Of a DNA stretch of 64,000 nucleotides, positions 8,962 to 18,629 are shown piece by piece. Each line of letters starts with the position of its first letter. Position 1 is the first letter of the stretch. The translations under genes were made by a program, and so were the position numbers. The notes beneath the pieces are model-generated. The model was not told where the DNA came from. It saw only the letters and a program-made list of their open reading frames with translations, and made no database searches. Origin of the DNA: an uncultured Ruminococcus sp. (lineage in GTDB: Bacteria > Bacillota > Clostridia > Oscillospirales > Acutalibacteraceae); NCBI GenBank assembly GCA_902762615.1, contig CACWOX010000007.1:25420-89419 (forward strand), given 5' to 3'.

Positions 8962-8990
8962 ATTATACATCTATAGTGTGATAATGTCAA
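8962..8990 (-). promoter_or_regulatory. Consensus sigma-A promoter for the Ig-repeat gene
   Basis: The minus strand carries TTGACA (8985-8990), 17 bases, then TATAAT (8962-8967), a perfect match. The 8891-9215 gap is a divergent regulatory region holding this promoter and the putP promoter; the stretch between them is AT-rich, with nothing else I can assign. Confidence 0.9.
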
Positions 8991-9103
8991 TTCATATTCA
9001 GCATGTGTCCCAATATGAGTACCATTGAGCTTTTTGCCGCATTACTTTAAAGCCATATACTTTAATTATTTTCTATTTTAAAGAATTAAAGTATTAAAAT
9101 ATA

Positions 9104-9132
9104 TTGACAAATTATGAATGATAAAATATAAT
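9104..9132 (+). promoter_or_regulatory. Consensus sigma-A promoter for putP
   Basis: TTGACA (9104-9109), 17 bases, TATAAT (9127-9132). Transcription would start near 9139, giving a leader of about 77 bases. Confidence 0.9.
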
Positions 9133-9145
9133 GGAAAGGTACCTC

Positions 9146-9192
9146 GTCCGCGTCAGACCGCGGACAATCAAATATGTTGCCCTAAAGAGGGC
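9146..9192 (+). promoter_or_regulatory. Two-hairpin 5' leader of putP
   Basis: GTCCGCG (9146-9152) pairs with CGCGGAC (9159-9165), and GCCCT (9179-9183) pairs with AGGGC (9188-9192). The second stem ends next to the GGAAAGG ribosome site at 9194-9200. I do not recognise a riboswitch class. Structure before the ribosome site suggests translational control, but a passive role is equally possible. Confidence 0.45.
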
Positions 9193-9215
9193 AGGAAAGG
9201 ATTGATTTAAGTTTA

Positions 9216-10856
9216 ATGACTAAAGAAACAATCGAACTTAGCGCTATTGCCATCTATTTTGTACTGGTAATCGGAATAGGCATATTCTTCTTTATCAAGT
9301 CAAAAAAGAGCGAAAGCGAAAAGGAGTACTTCCTGGGCGGAAGAAACATGAACGGTCTTGTCGCCGCCCTGAGCGCGGGAGCCTCCGACATGAGCGCGTG
9401 GGTGCTCATGGGACTGCCGGGTTCCATCTATCTGGCTGGCGTGGGAAAGGTGTGGATCGCCGTCGGTCTGCTCTGCGGCACCGTTGCTTCGTGGATATTT
9501 GTCGCGCCCAAGCTGCGCAGATTTTCCATCAGAGCCAACGATTCCATCACCATTCCGCAATTTCTCACCAACCGCTTCATGACGCAGAACAAGGCGTTGC
9601 AGATCATTTCGGCACTTGTGTTCGTGATCGTCTACTGCGTCTATTCCGCTTCCAGCATCGTCGCATGCGGCGACCTCTTCAAGACGGTTCTCAACGTCGA
9701 CCCGAAAATTTCCATGATCGTCGCAACGGTTATCATCGTGCTCTACACCTTCCTCGGAGGCTTCAACGCCGTATGCTGGACCGACTTCTTCCAGGGGCTG
9801 CTCATGCTGGGCGCATTGATGCTCTGCCCGATCATTGCCCTTTTTGCGGTCAAGACAGGCAGCCATGAGATTATGAGCGGCGCTCTGCCCGAAAACTACT
9901 TCAACCTGCTGTCGAGCGGCTCTTTCGACTGGACAAGCGTTGCAGACATACTCACCGGCTTCGGCTGGGGTCTCGGCTATTTCGGCATGCCTCATATCAT
10001 CGTGAGATTCATTGCCATCAAGTCCGAAAAGGACATGAAGAAATCTCAGATTGTCGGCAGCTGCTGGACTGCGGTCATTCTCACCATGTCGGCGGTGGTA
10101 GGTCTTTTCGGCAGATATCTCTTTGCCGATTCCCTTGCCGAAAACAAGAGCCTTGTGTTTGTCACCATGGTAAGGACCTTCTTCCCGGCGTTTATCTCCG
10201 GCATACTGCTCTCCGCCATCATCGCGGCAGCCATGAGCACCGCCGACTCTCAGCTTCTTGCCTCCTCATCGGCGTTTTCCTCCGACGTTTACAAGGCTGT
10301 GATCCGCAAAAAGGCTTCCAATCGGGAAATGATGTGGGCAGGCAGAATCGTGGTGGTCATCATCGCGGTGGTTGCCTTCTTCATTGCCACCAATCCTGCC
10401 TGCAAGGGCATCATGGAGCTTGTGGAATGCGCATGGGGCTTCTTCGGCGCATCCTTTGGTCCGGTGATCCTGCTGGCTCTCTACTGGAAGAGATTCACCT
10501 ATCCCGGCGCTGTGGCAGGCATTGTCACCGGCTTTGCGGCGGATATGGTGTGGTACGCGCTTTTCACAGGCGACGCCGGAATAGGCAAGATCGGTCTTTT
10601 CAACACAGGCATTTACGAGATTATTCCCGGATTCTTCTGCGGACTGATCGCCGCCGTGGTGGTTTCTCTCCTAAGCAAAAAGCCTTCGGACGAAGTGCTG
10701 GCGCTCTTTGAGCAGGCAAAGCAGCCGATTGATGTTGCTTCTTCCGACGACAATTCTTCCGAGGAGGATGCTGTTGAAGCTGTTGAAGCTGTTGAAGCTG
10801 TCGCTGAAGAAACTTCTTCCGATGAAGAAACTGCCGCTGCATCGAATGCAGAGTAA
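9216..10856 (+). CDS. putP: Sodium/proline symporter (SSS family)
   Basis: A 546-residue sodium:solute symporter that imports proline with sodium. The start (IELSAIAIYFVLVIGIGIFF), YFLGGRNMNGLVAALSAGAS, SDMSAWVLMGLPG and the ISAIIAAAMSTADSQLL sodium-site block match PutP rather than other SSS members. Twelve to thirteen membrane helices are expected. The last ~50 residues are an acidic, low-complexity tail encoded partly by an exact 9-base repeat and not part of the usual family core. The nearest good Shine-Dalgarno (GGAAAGG, 9194-9200) is about 15 bases before the ATG, unusually far, yet no better in-frame start exists. The gene is monocistronic, with its own promoter and terminator. Confidence 0.9.
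   Translation: MTKETIELSAIAIYFVLVIGIGIFFFIKSKKSESEKEYFLGGRNMNGLVAALSAGASDMSAWVLMGLPGSIYLAGVGKVWIAVGLLCGTVASWIFVAPKLRRFSIRANDSITIPQFLTNRFMTQNKALQIISALVFVIVYCVYSASSIVACGDLFKTVLNVDPKISMIVATVIIVLYTFLGGFNAVCWTDFFQGLLMLGALMLCPIIALFAVKTGSHEIMSGALPENYFNLLSSGSFDWTSVADILTGFGWGLGYFGMPHIIVRFIAIKSEKDMKKSQIVGSCWTAVILTMSAVVGLFGRYLFADSLAENKSLVFVTMVRTFFPAFISGILLSAIIAAAMSTADSQLLASSSAFSSDVYKAVIRKKASNREMMWAGRIVVVIIAVVAFFIATNPACKGIMELVECAWGFFGASFGPVILLALYWKRFTYPGAVAGIVTGFAADMVWYALFTGDAGIGKIGLFNTGIYEIIPGFFCGLIAAVVVSLLSKKPSDEVLALFEQAKQPIDVASSDDNSSEEDAVEAVEAVEAVAEETSSDEETAAASNAE
10770..10802 (+). repeat. Nine-base tandem repeat in the putP tail
   Basis: GCTGTTGAA is repeated three times exactly, followed by a partial unit, encoding a run of Val-Glu-Ala. 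Gain or loss of units keeps the frame. Confidence 0.85.
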
Positions 10857-10885
10857 TTTCTTTTACGTAATACGATAAATAATAA

Positions 10886-10949
10886 AAGCGGATCTTGCGC
10901 CGAGTGATGAAACTCAAACGCAGGATTCGCTTTTTGATTTTTTTTTGAT
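10886..10949 (+). terminator. Intrinsic terminator of putP
   Basis: An imperfect stem, AAGCGGATCTTGCG against CGCAGGATTCGCTT, is followed by TTTTTGATTTTTTTTT. Confidence 0.85.
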
Positions 10950-10979
10950 TATTTTTTATCTGCCGATATAACTTTGACC

Positions 10980-11008
10980 TTGCAATTGTCGGAATGATTT
11001 GATATAAT
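10980..11008 (+). promoter_or_regulatory. Extended -10 sigma-A promoter for the 11069 gene
   Basis: TTGCAA (10980-10985), 17 bases, TATAAT (11003-11008), preceded by TGA, giving a TGn extended -10. It probably drives the envelope protein, the next membrane protein, lepA and the glycosyltransferase. Confidence 0.8.
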
Positions 11009-11068
11009 AATAAGACATGAGTCATAATACCAATCAAACTCGATTTTACCGAAACGGAGGAGATGTTT

Positions 11069-11929
11069 TTGAAGGATAAAAACAAGGGCAAAGCAAGCAT
11101 AAATCGCGGGCTCACGGGCATTTTGACCGCTGCGGCGGCTGTGTGCCTGATACTCGCCTGCGCGCCTGCCGCTTTTGCCACGGGGCAGAGCAGTACCACA
11201 TCGCGCACCTCCGCCACCACACGAAGCGCCAATACCTCCTCCGACCCGGACGCGAATGTCTCGGAGGTCACCGTCTCCTCCAACCCGCAGGAAACGCTCG
11301 GCACCGTCGGATTCTCGGAGTCCAACACCAAGCGCATTACGGTCGGAAAATCCACCGTGCTCTACCTCACCATCAAGGACATGGGCTACAACTTCCAGAC
11401 CACATTTGAAACCTCAGACGCGACCATTGCCACGGTCAAAAAAATAGACAACCGCGCCGTCAAGGTGGTCGGCTTGAAAAGCGGCGTTGTCACCATTACG
11501 GCGACGGTCCCCAAATCCAAAACCGTCACGGTCTCGGCGAAATACGAGCTTGAGATAGGCGAAGGCGACGCGGTTTCATCACAGGCTCCGGCAAACGAAA
11601 GCTCTTCAATCGAAGGCGGCGGCATTATGGACGACGTGAGCGACAACACCGATCTCGACCTTTATTCCTCCACCACCGATCCCATGCTTCTGGAATACGC
11701 CAAGAGTCAGCGCAGCAGCGGCGCGGCTTCGCTCCTGCTGGGGCTTATCGGCTGGGGACTGATTATATTTGCGGTGGGATATGTTTTCTCGGTCGTGATA
11801 CGCAGCCGTACGCCAAAGCTGAATGTTTCCCCCGGCAGCAGAAGGCGTTACAGCGCCGGCGGCTCCTCCGTGCGTTCCGGCAACCGGCTGCTTCCCAACA
11901 GATATTACCGCAATCTTAAAAAATACTGA
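11069..11929 (+). CDS. Membrane-anchored Ig-like (BIG2-type) domain protein
   Basis: A 286-residue surface protein of unknown function. An ATG at 11063 directly abuts the GGAGGAG ribosome site, so the TTG at 11069, eight bases past GGAGG, is the more likely start. Order of parts: signal peptide (LTGILTAAAAVCLILACAPA), a Ser/Thr-rich linker, a BIG2-like beta domain near residues 85-165 with the typical 'TFETSDATIATV' and 'GVVTITATV' strands, a second linker, one membrane helix near residue 230 (LLGLIGWGLIIFAVGYVFSV), and a short basic Arg/Ser/Tyr-rich cytoplasmic tail. Most of the protein therefore faces outside. The next gene starts 33 bases downstream. Confidence 0.78.
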   Translation: MKDKNKGKASINRGLTGILTAAAAVCLILACAPAAFATGQSSTTSRTSATTRSANTSSDPDANVSEVTVSSNPQETLGTVGFSESNTKRITVGKSTVLYLTIKDMGYNFQTTFETSDATIATVKKIDNRAVKVVGLKSGVVTITATVPKSKTVTVSAKYELEIGEGDAVSSQAPANESSSIEGGGIMDDVSDNTDLDLYSSTTDPMLLEYAKSQRSSGAASLLLGLIGWGLIIFAVGYVFSVVIRSRTPKLNVSPGSRRRYSAGGSSVRSGNRLLPNRYYRNLKKY

Positions 11930-11962
11930 TTTTTTAAGCTGATTTAAGGACAAGGTTTTATA

Positions 11963-12520
11963 ATGATTAACATGGATATTAGTAAATACAAAAAAGACTT
12001 GGAAAAAGCATTTATAAAGCTGTGGGATAAAATCAAAGGCTGTGACAGGAGCAGTCTGATCAGCATAATTACCGGCGGAATCTTCGCTCTGCTCTGCCTA
12101 ATCCAAATTATATCTGTCATCTCCACTCCGCTTGCCCGAAACTTTGACCACGTTTCTCTGATTTTGGTGGATTTCATCATTGCAGCCGTGTGCTTCGTCT
12201 ATGTGATTTACAGGAGAGGCGGACTCAGCATGTTTGCCGTTGAAAGCGAAGTCAGCGAAGAAAAAACCGACGCAGAGAACGATGCTGCCATCAGCGGCAT
12301 GAGCACTGTGACAGCGCCGGATGTGTCACGGGTATGCATTCCGAGCAGCTCAATGCAATCGAAAGCCTCCGGCGCACGCTCGTCTCAAGATGCAGCCGCC
12401 GCGGAAAACGAAAACCTTTTTTCTCCGCGGCACAGATACGCCGATACTGCGTCCTCCCCTCGCGAATCCGCCGGCACGCAGCAAAAGCCCAAATTCAACA
12501 GCCACCGCACAAACGGCTGA
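11963..12520 (+). CDS. Small two-helix membrane protein, unknown function
   Basis: A 185-residue protein. Residues ~32-55 and ~63-85 form two membrane helices; the remaining 95 residues are a disordered Ser/Ala/Glu-rich tail ending in a basic segment. An AAGGACAAGG site precedes the ATG; a second ATG three codons later is also possible. It lies 33 bases after the Ig-like protein and 40 bases before lepA, so it is probably cotranscribed. I recognise no family. Confidence 0.65.
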   Translation: MINMDISKYKKDLEKAFIKLWDKIKGCDRSSLISIITGGIFALLCLIQIISVISTPLARNFDHVSLILVDFIIAAVCFVYVIYRRGGLSMFAVESEVSEEKTDAENDAAISGMSTVTAPDVSRVCIPSSSMQSKASGARSSQDAAAAENENLFSPRHRYADTASSPRESAGTQQKPKFNSHRTNG

Positions 12521-12560
12521 GCTGTCCCATCAAGTATTTATTTATGAGGTGTAAAATATA

Positions 12561-14372
12561 TTGTCAGCTCCACAGGATAAAATACGCAATTTCAGTATAA
12601 TCGCTCACATCGACCACGGAAAAAGCACGCTTGCCGACCGCATTCTTGAAAAGACCTATTCCGTCAGCCAGCGCGAAATGGAAGATCAGATACTCGACAA
12701 CATGGACCTCGAGCGTGAGCGCGGCATTACCATCAAATCCCACGCCGTCACCATCAATTACGAGGCTTCCGACGGGGAATTATATACCTTCAATCTCATT
12801 GACACGCCGGGTCACGTCGACTTCAATTACGAGGTGTCCCGTTCGCTTGCCGCCTGTGAAGGCGCGGTATTGGTGGTGGACGCAAGCCAGGGCATAGAAG
12901 CCCAGACCTTAGCCAATACCTATCTCGCCATCGACGCGGGACTGGAAGTAGTTCCCGTCATCAACAAGATCGACCTTCCCTCCGCCGACCCGAAGAGAGT
13001 GATCCACGAGATAGAGGACGTTATCGGTCTTCCCGCGGAGGACGCTCCTCAGATTTCGGCAAAGGTAGGATTAAACATTGAAGCCGTACTGGAAAAAATC
13101 GTGACCGATATCCCCGCGCCCGACTGCGACCGCGAAGCTCCGCTCAAGGCGCTGATTTTCGACAGCTACTACGACAGCTACAAGGGCGTTATCGTCTATG
13201 TCAGGCTGATGTCCGGCAGACTCCGTCCGGGCGACACCATCCGCATGATGAGCACCGGCGCGGAATTCAACGTGGTGGAATGCGGATACATGCGCACGAC
13301 CACTCTCGAGCCTGTCAAGGAGCTTGCCGCCGGAGAGGTCGGCTACATTGCCGCCTCCATCAAGACCGTTTCGGAGGCAATGGTGGGCGATACCGTCACC
13401 TGCGCCGCACGTCCGGCAGATCAGCCCCTTCCCGGCTTTCGCAAGGCGAACCCGATGGTGTTCTGCGGCATTTATCCCGCCGACGGCGCCAAATACGGCG
13501 ACCTGCGCGAAGCTCTCGAAAAGCTCCAGCTCAACGACGCGTCGCTCTCATTCGAGCCGGAAACCTCGGTTGCATTGGGCTTCGGTTTCCGTTGCGGATT
13601 TCTCGGACTGCTCCACATGGAGATCATTCAGGAGCGTCTGGAAAGAGAGTACAATTTAGACCTCATCACAACCGCTCCCAGCGTTATTTATAAGATCATC
13701 GGCACCGACGGACAGACCACCTACATCGACAACCCCACCAATTATCCCGACCCGTCACAGATCAATTATGCCGAGGAACCCATCTGCGAGGCTCACATTT
13801 ACTCCCCCACCGAATACGTCGGCAACATCATGGAGCTTTGCCAGGACAGACGCGGCGTGTTCAAGGGCATGGAATACATCGACACCGACCGCGTGGATAT
13901 TCATTACGTCCTGCCGCTGAATGAAATCATCTACGACTTCTTTGACGCGCTCAAGAGCCGCACCAAGGGCTATGCCTCCTTTGACTATGAGCCTGCCGGA
14001 TATCAGCGTTCCAATCTTGTCAAACTGGACATGATGCTCAACGGCGAGGTGGTGGACGCGCTTTCCTTCATTGTGCACACCGACAGCGCCTATCCCCGCG
14101 CACGCAAGATGACCGCCAAGCTGAAGGAACACATTCCGCGCCAGCTCTTTGAAGTGCCGATTCAGGCTGCCATAGGCGGCAAGATCATCGCGCGGGAGAC
14201 CGTCAAGGCGATGCGCAAGGACGTGCTTGCCAAGTGCTACGGCGGCGACATCACCCGAAAGAAAAAGCTGCTGGAAAAGCAGAAGGAAGGCAAAAAGCGC
14301 ATGAGGCAGCTCGGCTCGGTCGAGGTACCTCAGGAAGCATTTATGGCAGTACTCAAACTGGACGAAGAATAA
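12561..14372 (+). CDS. lepA: Elongation factor 4 (ribosomal back-translocase GTPase)
   Basis: A 603-residue translational GTPase that acts on stalled post-translocation ribosomes. The GTPase domain shows AHIDHGKST (G1), RGITIKS (G2), DTPGHVDF (G3) and NKIDLP (G4). The family-specific C-terminal domain is present, including the [20 protein letters not shown] segment near the end. Length matches the usual ~600 residues. The start codon is TTG, ten bases after GAGGTG. In many clostridia lepA precedes hemW; here a glycosyltransferase follows. Confidence 0.97.
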   Translation: MSAPQDKIRNFSIIAHIDHGKSTLADRILEKTYSVSQREMEDQILDNMDLERERGITIKSHAVTINYEASDGELYTFNLIDTPGHVDFNYEVSRSLAACEGAVLVVDASQGIEAQTLANTYLAIDAGLEVVPVINKIDLPSADPKRVIHEIEDVIGLPAEDAPQISAKVGLNIEAVLEKIVTDIPAPDCDREAPLKALIFDSYYDSYKGVIVYVRLMSGRLRPGDTIRMMSTGAEFNVVECGYMRTTTLEPVKELAAGEVGYIAASIKTVSEAMVGDTVTCAARPADQPLPGFRKANPMVFCGIYPADGAKYGDLREALEKLQLNDASLSFEPETSVALGFGFRCGFLGLLHMEIIQERLEREYNLDLITTAPSVIYKIIGTDGQTTYIDNPTNYPDPSQINYAEEPICEAHIYSPTEYVGNIMELCQDRRGVFKGMEYIDTDRVDIHYVLPLNEIIYDFFDALKSRTKGYASFDYEPAGYQRSNLVKLDMMLNGEVVDALSFIVHTDSAYPRARKMTAKLKEHIPRQLFEVPIQAAIGGKIIARETVKAMRKDVLAKCYGGDITRKKKLLEKQKEGKKRMRQLGSVEVPQEAFMAVLKLDEE

Positions 14373-14392
14373 GAATTGGAAGCGATGAAGCA

Positions 14393-15508
14393 ATGAAAAA
14401 AAGCCAGGCAGCCAAGAGGCGTGAAAGGCAAAGAAAACAGGCAAACAAAGCCATGAACATAACCATCATGATACCCGCTCTCAATCCCGACCAGAAGCTG
14501 ACCAACTACGTCAAGCAGCTTGCTAATGAGGATTTCAGGGAGATTGTGGTCATCAACGACGGCAGCTCGGAAAAATACGACCCTATTTTCAATGAAATTG
14601 CCGAAATGGAAAAATGCACCGTGCTCCGGCACAAGGTCAACAAGGGCAAAGGCAGGGCTTTGAAGACCGGCATGGAATACGTGCTGAAAAATCATCCCGA
14701 CTGCGTTGGTATAGTGACCGGAGACGCCGACGGTCAGCACCGCCTGAAGGATACCATTCGCGTGGCAAAGGAGCTGATCAGGGACGACAGCCGCCTTGTG
14801 CTGGGTTCCCGCAACTTCAACTCCCCCGATATTCCGGCGCGTTCCTCCTTTGGCAATAAGCTGACGTCGTGGGTATTCGCCGTCATGTTCGGTCAGAAGC
14901 TGATGGATACCCAGACGGGTCTGCGCGGCATTCCTCTCAAAATCGTGCCGAGTATGCTCAGGATATCCGGAGAGCGCTTTGAGTATGAAATGAACATGCT
15001 CATAGAATGCCGCAAACAAAAAATCGAAATCTATGAGATTCCCATTGAAACCATCTACATAGATGAGAACAGCAGTTCCCATTTCAACCCCGTCATTGAC
15101 TCGGTCAAGATATATCTTCTCATTTTCCGCAGCTTCTTCTCGTTCATCTTTACTTCCATCGGCTGTACGCTGCTCGACCTGTTCCTCTTTACCATACTGG
15201 CAAGGCTGGTGATCCCCTCCGATTTCCAGTACAGAATACTGGCTGCCACCGCCATCGCCCGTGTGGTCTCGGCAACGGTCAACTTCATTGTCAACAAAAA
15301 TGTCGTATTCCACAAGAAGGGACATATCGTTTCGTCGGCAATTAAGTATTTCTGCCTTGCCGTCATTCAGATGCTCATATCGGCAAAGAGCGTGGAATTT
15401 TTAGTGGGTCTGCTCGGCTGGCACGAGACCATCATCAAGGCTATCGTGGATACCATTCTTTTCATCTTCAATTACTTCTTCCAGAAGAAATTCGTATTTA
15501 AAAAATAA
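14393..15508 (+). CDS. GT2 glycosyltransferase fused to a GtrA membrane domain
   Basis: A 371-residue bifunctional protein. The first ~230 residues are a GT-A family 2 glycosyltransferase like dolichyl-/undecaprenyl-phosphate sugar synthases, with MIPALNPDQKL, VVINDGSSE, GDADGQHRLKD (the metal-binding Asp cluster) and MDTQTGLRG. Residues ~245-371 form a four-helix GtrA domain with the RVVSATVNFIVNKNVVF signature. The likely role is to load a sugar onto undecaprenyl phosphate and help flip it for wall or glycan modification. A basic N-terminal stretch precedes the catalytic core, so the start might instead be the ATG at 14452. It follows lepA by 20 bases. Confidence 0.85.
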   Translation: MKKSQAAKRRERQRKQANKAMNITIMIPALNPDQKLTNYVKQLANEDFREIVVINDGSSEKYDPIFNEIAEMEKCTVLRHKVNKGKGRALKTGMEYVLKNHPDCVGIVTGDADGQHRLKDTIRVAKELIRDDSRLVLGSRNFNSPDIPARSSFGNKLTSWVFAVMFGQKLMDTQTGLRGIPLKIVPSMLRISGERFEYEMNMLIECRKQKIEIYEIPIETIYIDENSSSHFNPVIDSVKIYLLIFRSFFSFIFTSIGCTLLDLFLFTILARLVIPSDFQYRILAATAIARVVSATVNFIVNKNVVFHKKGHIVSSAIKYFCLAVIQMLISAKSVEFLVGLLGWHETIIKAIVDTILFIFNYFFQKKFVFKK

Positions 15509-15523
15509 GCCCGTAACATACAC

Positions 15524-15570
15524 AAAGCCCGTATTTCCTAAGCAGCTGCCAATGGAAATACGGGCTTTTA
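15524..15570. terminator. Terminator between convergent GT2-GtrA gene and folD
   Basis: A perfect 15-base stem, AAAGCCCGTATTTCC (15524-15538) and its complement (15554-15568), runs into a short T-tract on the plus strand. It may also end the folD operon from the other side. Confidence 0.85.
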
Positions 15571-15584
15571 ATATGGTATAAAAA

Positions 15585-16439
15585 TCACTGAATGCCGTTC
15601 TGGAGCTTTGCCGCCCTGAGGGTATTCTTCATGAGCATGGCGATTGTCATGGGGCCAACGCCGCCCGGAACAGGCGTGATAGCCGAACACTTGGGCTCCA
15701 CCGAGGCAAAATCGACATCTCCGCAGAGCTTGCCGTTTTCGTCGCGGTTCATGCCGACGTCGATTACGACGGCGCCTTCCTTGACCATGTCGGCTGTCAC
15801 GAATTTAGCCTTGCCGACGGCGGCGACCAGAATATCCGCCCTGCGAGTGACCTCGGCGAGATCCTTTGTGCGGCTGTGGCAGATGGTGACCGTGCCGTTC
15901 TGATGGAGCAGCAGCATTGCCATGGGCTTGCCGACTATGTTGCTTCTGCCGATCACCACACATTCCTTGCCTGCCACATCGACGCCGCTCTCCTTGATCA
16001 GTTCCATGACGCCGGCTGGCGTACAGGGCAAAAAGTCGTATTTGCCTATCATAATTTTGCCCACGTTTTCCTCGCTGAACGCGTCTACGTCCTTCTCGGG
16101 CGCTATTGCCTTGATGACGGCTTTGTCGTCAAGTCCCTTGGGCAGAGGAAGCTGACAGAGAATGCCGTTGATGTCGCTGCGGTCATTGAGACACTTCACA
16201 AGCGCCAGAAGCTCGCTCTGGTCAGTGTCGGCAGGAAGCGCAAATTCCTCGGAATTAAATCCGACCTCTGCGCAAGCCTTTTTCTTGTTGTTGACATAAA
16301 CTCTGGAAGCCGGATCATCGCCCACAATGATCACAGCAAGACCGGGTGTAATGCCCTTTTCTTTTAGCTGCGCTGTCTCGGCTGCGACCTCTGCCCTGAC
16401 GCGGGCGGAAACCGCCTTGCCGTCAATGATTTTTGCCAT
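15585..16439 (-). CDS. folD: Bifunctional methylenetetrahydrofolate dehydrogenase/cyclohydrolase
   Basis: A 284-residue enzyme interconverting 5,10-methylene-, methenyl- and 10-formyl-tetrahydrofolate with NADP. It has [14 protein letters not shown] with the catalytic lysine, the [13 protein letters not shown] substrate motif, [11 protein letters not shown], the dinucleotide-binding [18 protein letters not shown] and the C-terminal [14 protein letters not shown]. Length is normal. It is the last gene of the operon that begins with the phosphohexomutase, 46 bases after the acidic membrane protein. Confidence 0.97.
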   Translation of the reverse strand: MAKIIDGKAVSARVRAEVAAETAQLKEKGITPGLAVIIVGDDPASRVYVNNKKKACAEVGFNSEEFALPADTDQSELLALVKCLNDRSDINGILCQLPLPKGLDDKAVIKAIAPEKDVDAFSEENVGKIMIGKYDFLPCTPAGVMELIKESGVDVAGKECVVIGRSNIVGKPMAMLLLHQNGTVTICHSRTKDLAEVTRRADILVAAVGKAKFVTADMVKEGAVVIDVGMNRDENGKLCGDVDFASVEPKCSAITPVPGGVGPMTIAMLMKNTLRAAKLQNGIQ

Positions 16440-16485
16440 AAATGATCATCTCCGAAATGTATTATTATTTTTATTATTTTTATAA

Positions 16486-17601
16486 CTAATCTTCGTCATC
16501 CTCATCGTCAAACTCCCACAGAATCAATCCTGCGTTTGTAAGGACTCTTTGAAGAGGAGGAAAAACAAACACTATATACGCCGCAACCGCTCCTGTAACC
16601 GCCATACAGCCCTGCGACAGATTGAATTCGCCTGACAGTGTGAGTATTCGCAAACCGCCCACGGCAAAGAACATGACCGCGATGGTCAGCAGATAGAGCA
16701 CGATATTGCGGAACGGCTTGAAAAGCATCAGCAGCATAAAGGCGATAGGAACCACAAACAATGCGCAGCCCAGCATGCCGGAATTGCCCATAGCGGTCAG
16801 ACCCTCCGCCACATCGGCATTGATGTGCGATTTGGCGTATGCCAGTGCGTGTTCCCTGTCTATACCGTAAGCCAGCAGCTTTTTCAAAAACAGAGCGTCG
16901 GCGGCATAGATCACATAATAGGCAAACAGCGCATACGCGGCAAGCCGCATGATGATTTCCTTGCCCACACGGAACGGAATCAGCGACGTATTCAGCCCTA
17001 CAGCGGTAAGCAGGCAGACGGATATTTCGATAAAACAAAGCGGATCAAATATTGTCGAATGATAATCCATTCCGACCATGACGTACACGCCTATTCCCCC
17101 GAGTATCAGCAAAAGCAGGGTAAACAGAAGTCTGAGCCATCTTGGGATATTGTCATTTTCCACATCGCCGTATTCTTCCTCTTCTTCTATATCCGCATGA
17201 TCCGCGTTATCCGGCTCAGCGGCAGAGGAATGCATCATGCTCTCGTTGGACTCAGCCTGCATAATCGCCGCAAGCTCGTCATGATGTGCCATTTTCCTTT
17301 TATCCGACTTTGCCTGCTCCGGCTCCGAAACAGACTCCGGCTCGGGCTCAGGCAAAGGTTCAGGCTCCGGCTCAGGTGCAGATTCGGGTTCGGCAGGTTC
17401 GGAATCATCCGGCATTGCCACAGCCCTTGCAGCCTCCGCCGCCATGGCTATCTCGGCGGCTTTTTCCTCCTTGGCGCGGCGCTCGTGCTCCTGCTCGAGC
17501 ATTCTGGCGCACTCGGCTTCAAATGCAGCCATCTCGTCATCTTCATCCGAAATGCTTTTGTCGGTTTCAAAGCTGTATCCGCCGGAATTCCGGTTATCCA
17601 T
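16486..17601 (-). CDS. Acidic, Pro/Glu-rich polytopic membrane protein
   Basis: A 371-residue protein of unknown function. The first ~150 residues are cytoplasmic and highly acidic, with a Glu/Ala/Arg helical segment (EQEHERRAKEEKAAEIAMAA) and a Pro-Glu repeat tract (PEPEPEPLPEPEPE). About six membrane helices follow, and the C-terminus is a short acidic tail, EFDDEDDED. The 'LNTSLIPFR' and 'GEFNLSQG' segments recall VanZ-like proteins, but only weakly. It sits between lgt (35-base gap) and folD in an operon with lipoprotein processing and M16 peptidase genes, which hints at an envelope role. Confidence 0.7.
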   Translation of the reverse strand: MDNRNSGGYSFETDKSISDEDDEMAAFEAECARMLEQEHERRAKEEKAAEIAMAAEAARAVAMPDDSEPAEPESAPEPEPEPLPEPEPESVSEPEQAKSDKRKMAHHDELAAIMQAESNESMMHSSAAEPDNADHADIEEEEEYGDVENDNIPRWLRLLFTLLLLILGGIGVYVMVGMDYHSTIFDPLCFIEISVCLLTAVGLNTSLIPFRVGKEIIMRLAAYALFAYYVIYAADALFLKKLLAYGIDREHALAYAKSHINADVAEGLTAMGNSGMLGCALFVVPIAFMLLMLFKPFRNIVLYLLTIAVMFFAVGGLRILTLSGEFNLSQGCMAVTGAVAAYIVFVFPPLQRVLTNAGLILWEFDDEDDED

Positions 17602-17636
17602 AATAGATCACCTCTTTCATTATTGCTGACTGATCA

Positions 17637-18626
17637 TCAGCGATCGGCTGACTCCTCCGACGGAGTTTCCCCTTCGGAAGAGGCTTCATGCGCCTCCTGC
17701 CATACCTTCGTGTGTTGGAAGCTCACATCGGTGAGGGCAAATGCAAAGTCAAGCCCTGCGACGCCCTTGCCTTTTTCGGTGCGCTTAATATACGGCAGCT
17801 TGACGGGCATGTCGTTCCAGCCCAGATAGAGCAGCGTTCCTGCCGCCAGCACGCAGATGATCGCAAGCAGCTGTGAGACCTTGATGACATTGTCCACAAG
17901 CCACAGGCTGTCGGTTCTCAGACCCTCTATCCATGCTCTGCCAAGACCGTACCAAACCAGATAGCTGAGGAACATCTGTCCCTTGAATTTGTAATAACGC
18001 CTGCTGATGAAATGCAGCAGCACAAAGCCCGCCAGACACCAGATGGATTCATAGAGGAAACAGGGGTGCACGGTGGTGGGTCCCACCTTCTGTGAAACGC
18101 CGCCCACCATCTCGTAATAATACGTGTTGGCGCTGTACATGCCCCACGGAAGGTTCGTCTGACTGCCAAACGCCTCCTGATTCATGAAGTTGCCCCAGCG
18201 TCCTATTCCCTGCCCTATCAGAAAACCGACGGCGGCAATATCAAATATCGGAAGAATCTCGATTTTCTCGACATATTTGCACATGATCAGTCCGGAGACA
18301 AACGCCAGTATCACTCCGCCGTAAATGGCGAGTCCTCCGTCACGAATATTGATCATCTCCCACAGACTGTTGTAGCTGTTGAGACGGAAGATGACATAAT
18401 AAATTCTCGCGCCGATAATTCCGCAGAACAGTCCGACCAGCACGACGTCTATCAGCGGATCCATTTTGACGTCGAAATTCTTGGTGCTTCTCCACGCGTA
18501 AAGCACCGCCAAAAGGAATCCCGTCATTATCAGCAGTGCATACCAGTAAATATCCAGTCCGAAAATGGTGAATGCGACTCGGTTGATGTCGAATTCCAGA
18601 CCCAGCTTAGGGAAACTTACCTCCAT
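17637..18626 (-). CDS. lgt: Prolipoprotein diacylglyceryl transferase
   Basis: A 329-residue integral membrane enzyme that transfers diacylglycerol from phosphatidylglycerol to the lipobox cysteine, the first step of lipoprotein maturation. Seven membrane helices are expected. The signature GQGIGRWGNFMNQEAFG, the early GARIYYVIF and the DGGLAIYGGVILAF segments are diagnostic. The C-terminal ~45 residues after VKLPYIKRTEKGK form a Ser/Glu-rich extension beyond the usual length. Its start is three bases after the ymfH stop, indicating translational coupling. At least seven lipoprotein substrates are encoded in this window. Confidence 0.96.
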   Translation of the reverse strand: MEVSFPKLGLEFDINRVAFTIFGLDIYWYALLIMTGFLLAVLYAWRSTKNFDVKMDPLIDVVLVGLFCGIIGARIYYVIFRLNSYNSLWEMINIRDGGLAIYGGVILAFVSGLIMCKYVEKIEILPIFDIAAVGFLIGQGIGRWGNFMNQEAFGSQTNLPWGMYSANTYYYEMVGGVSQKVGPTTVHPCFLYESIWCLAGFVLLHFISRRYYKFKGQMFLSYLVWYGLGRAWIEGLRTDSLWLVDNVIKVSQLLAIICVLAAGTLLYLGWNDMPVKLPYIKRTEKGKGVAGLDFAFALTDVSFQHTKVWQEAHEASSEGETPSEESADR

Positions 18627-18629
18627 TAA

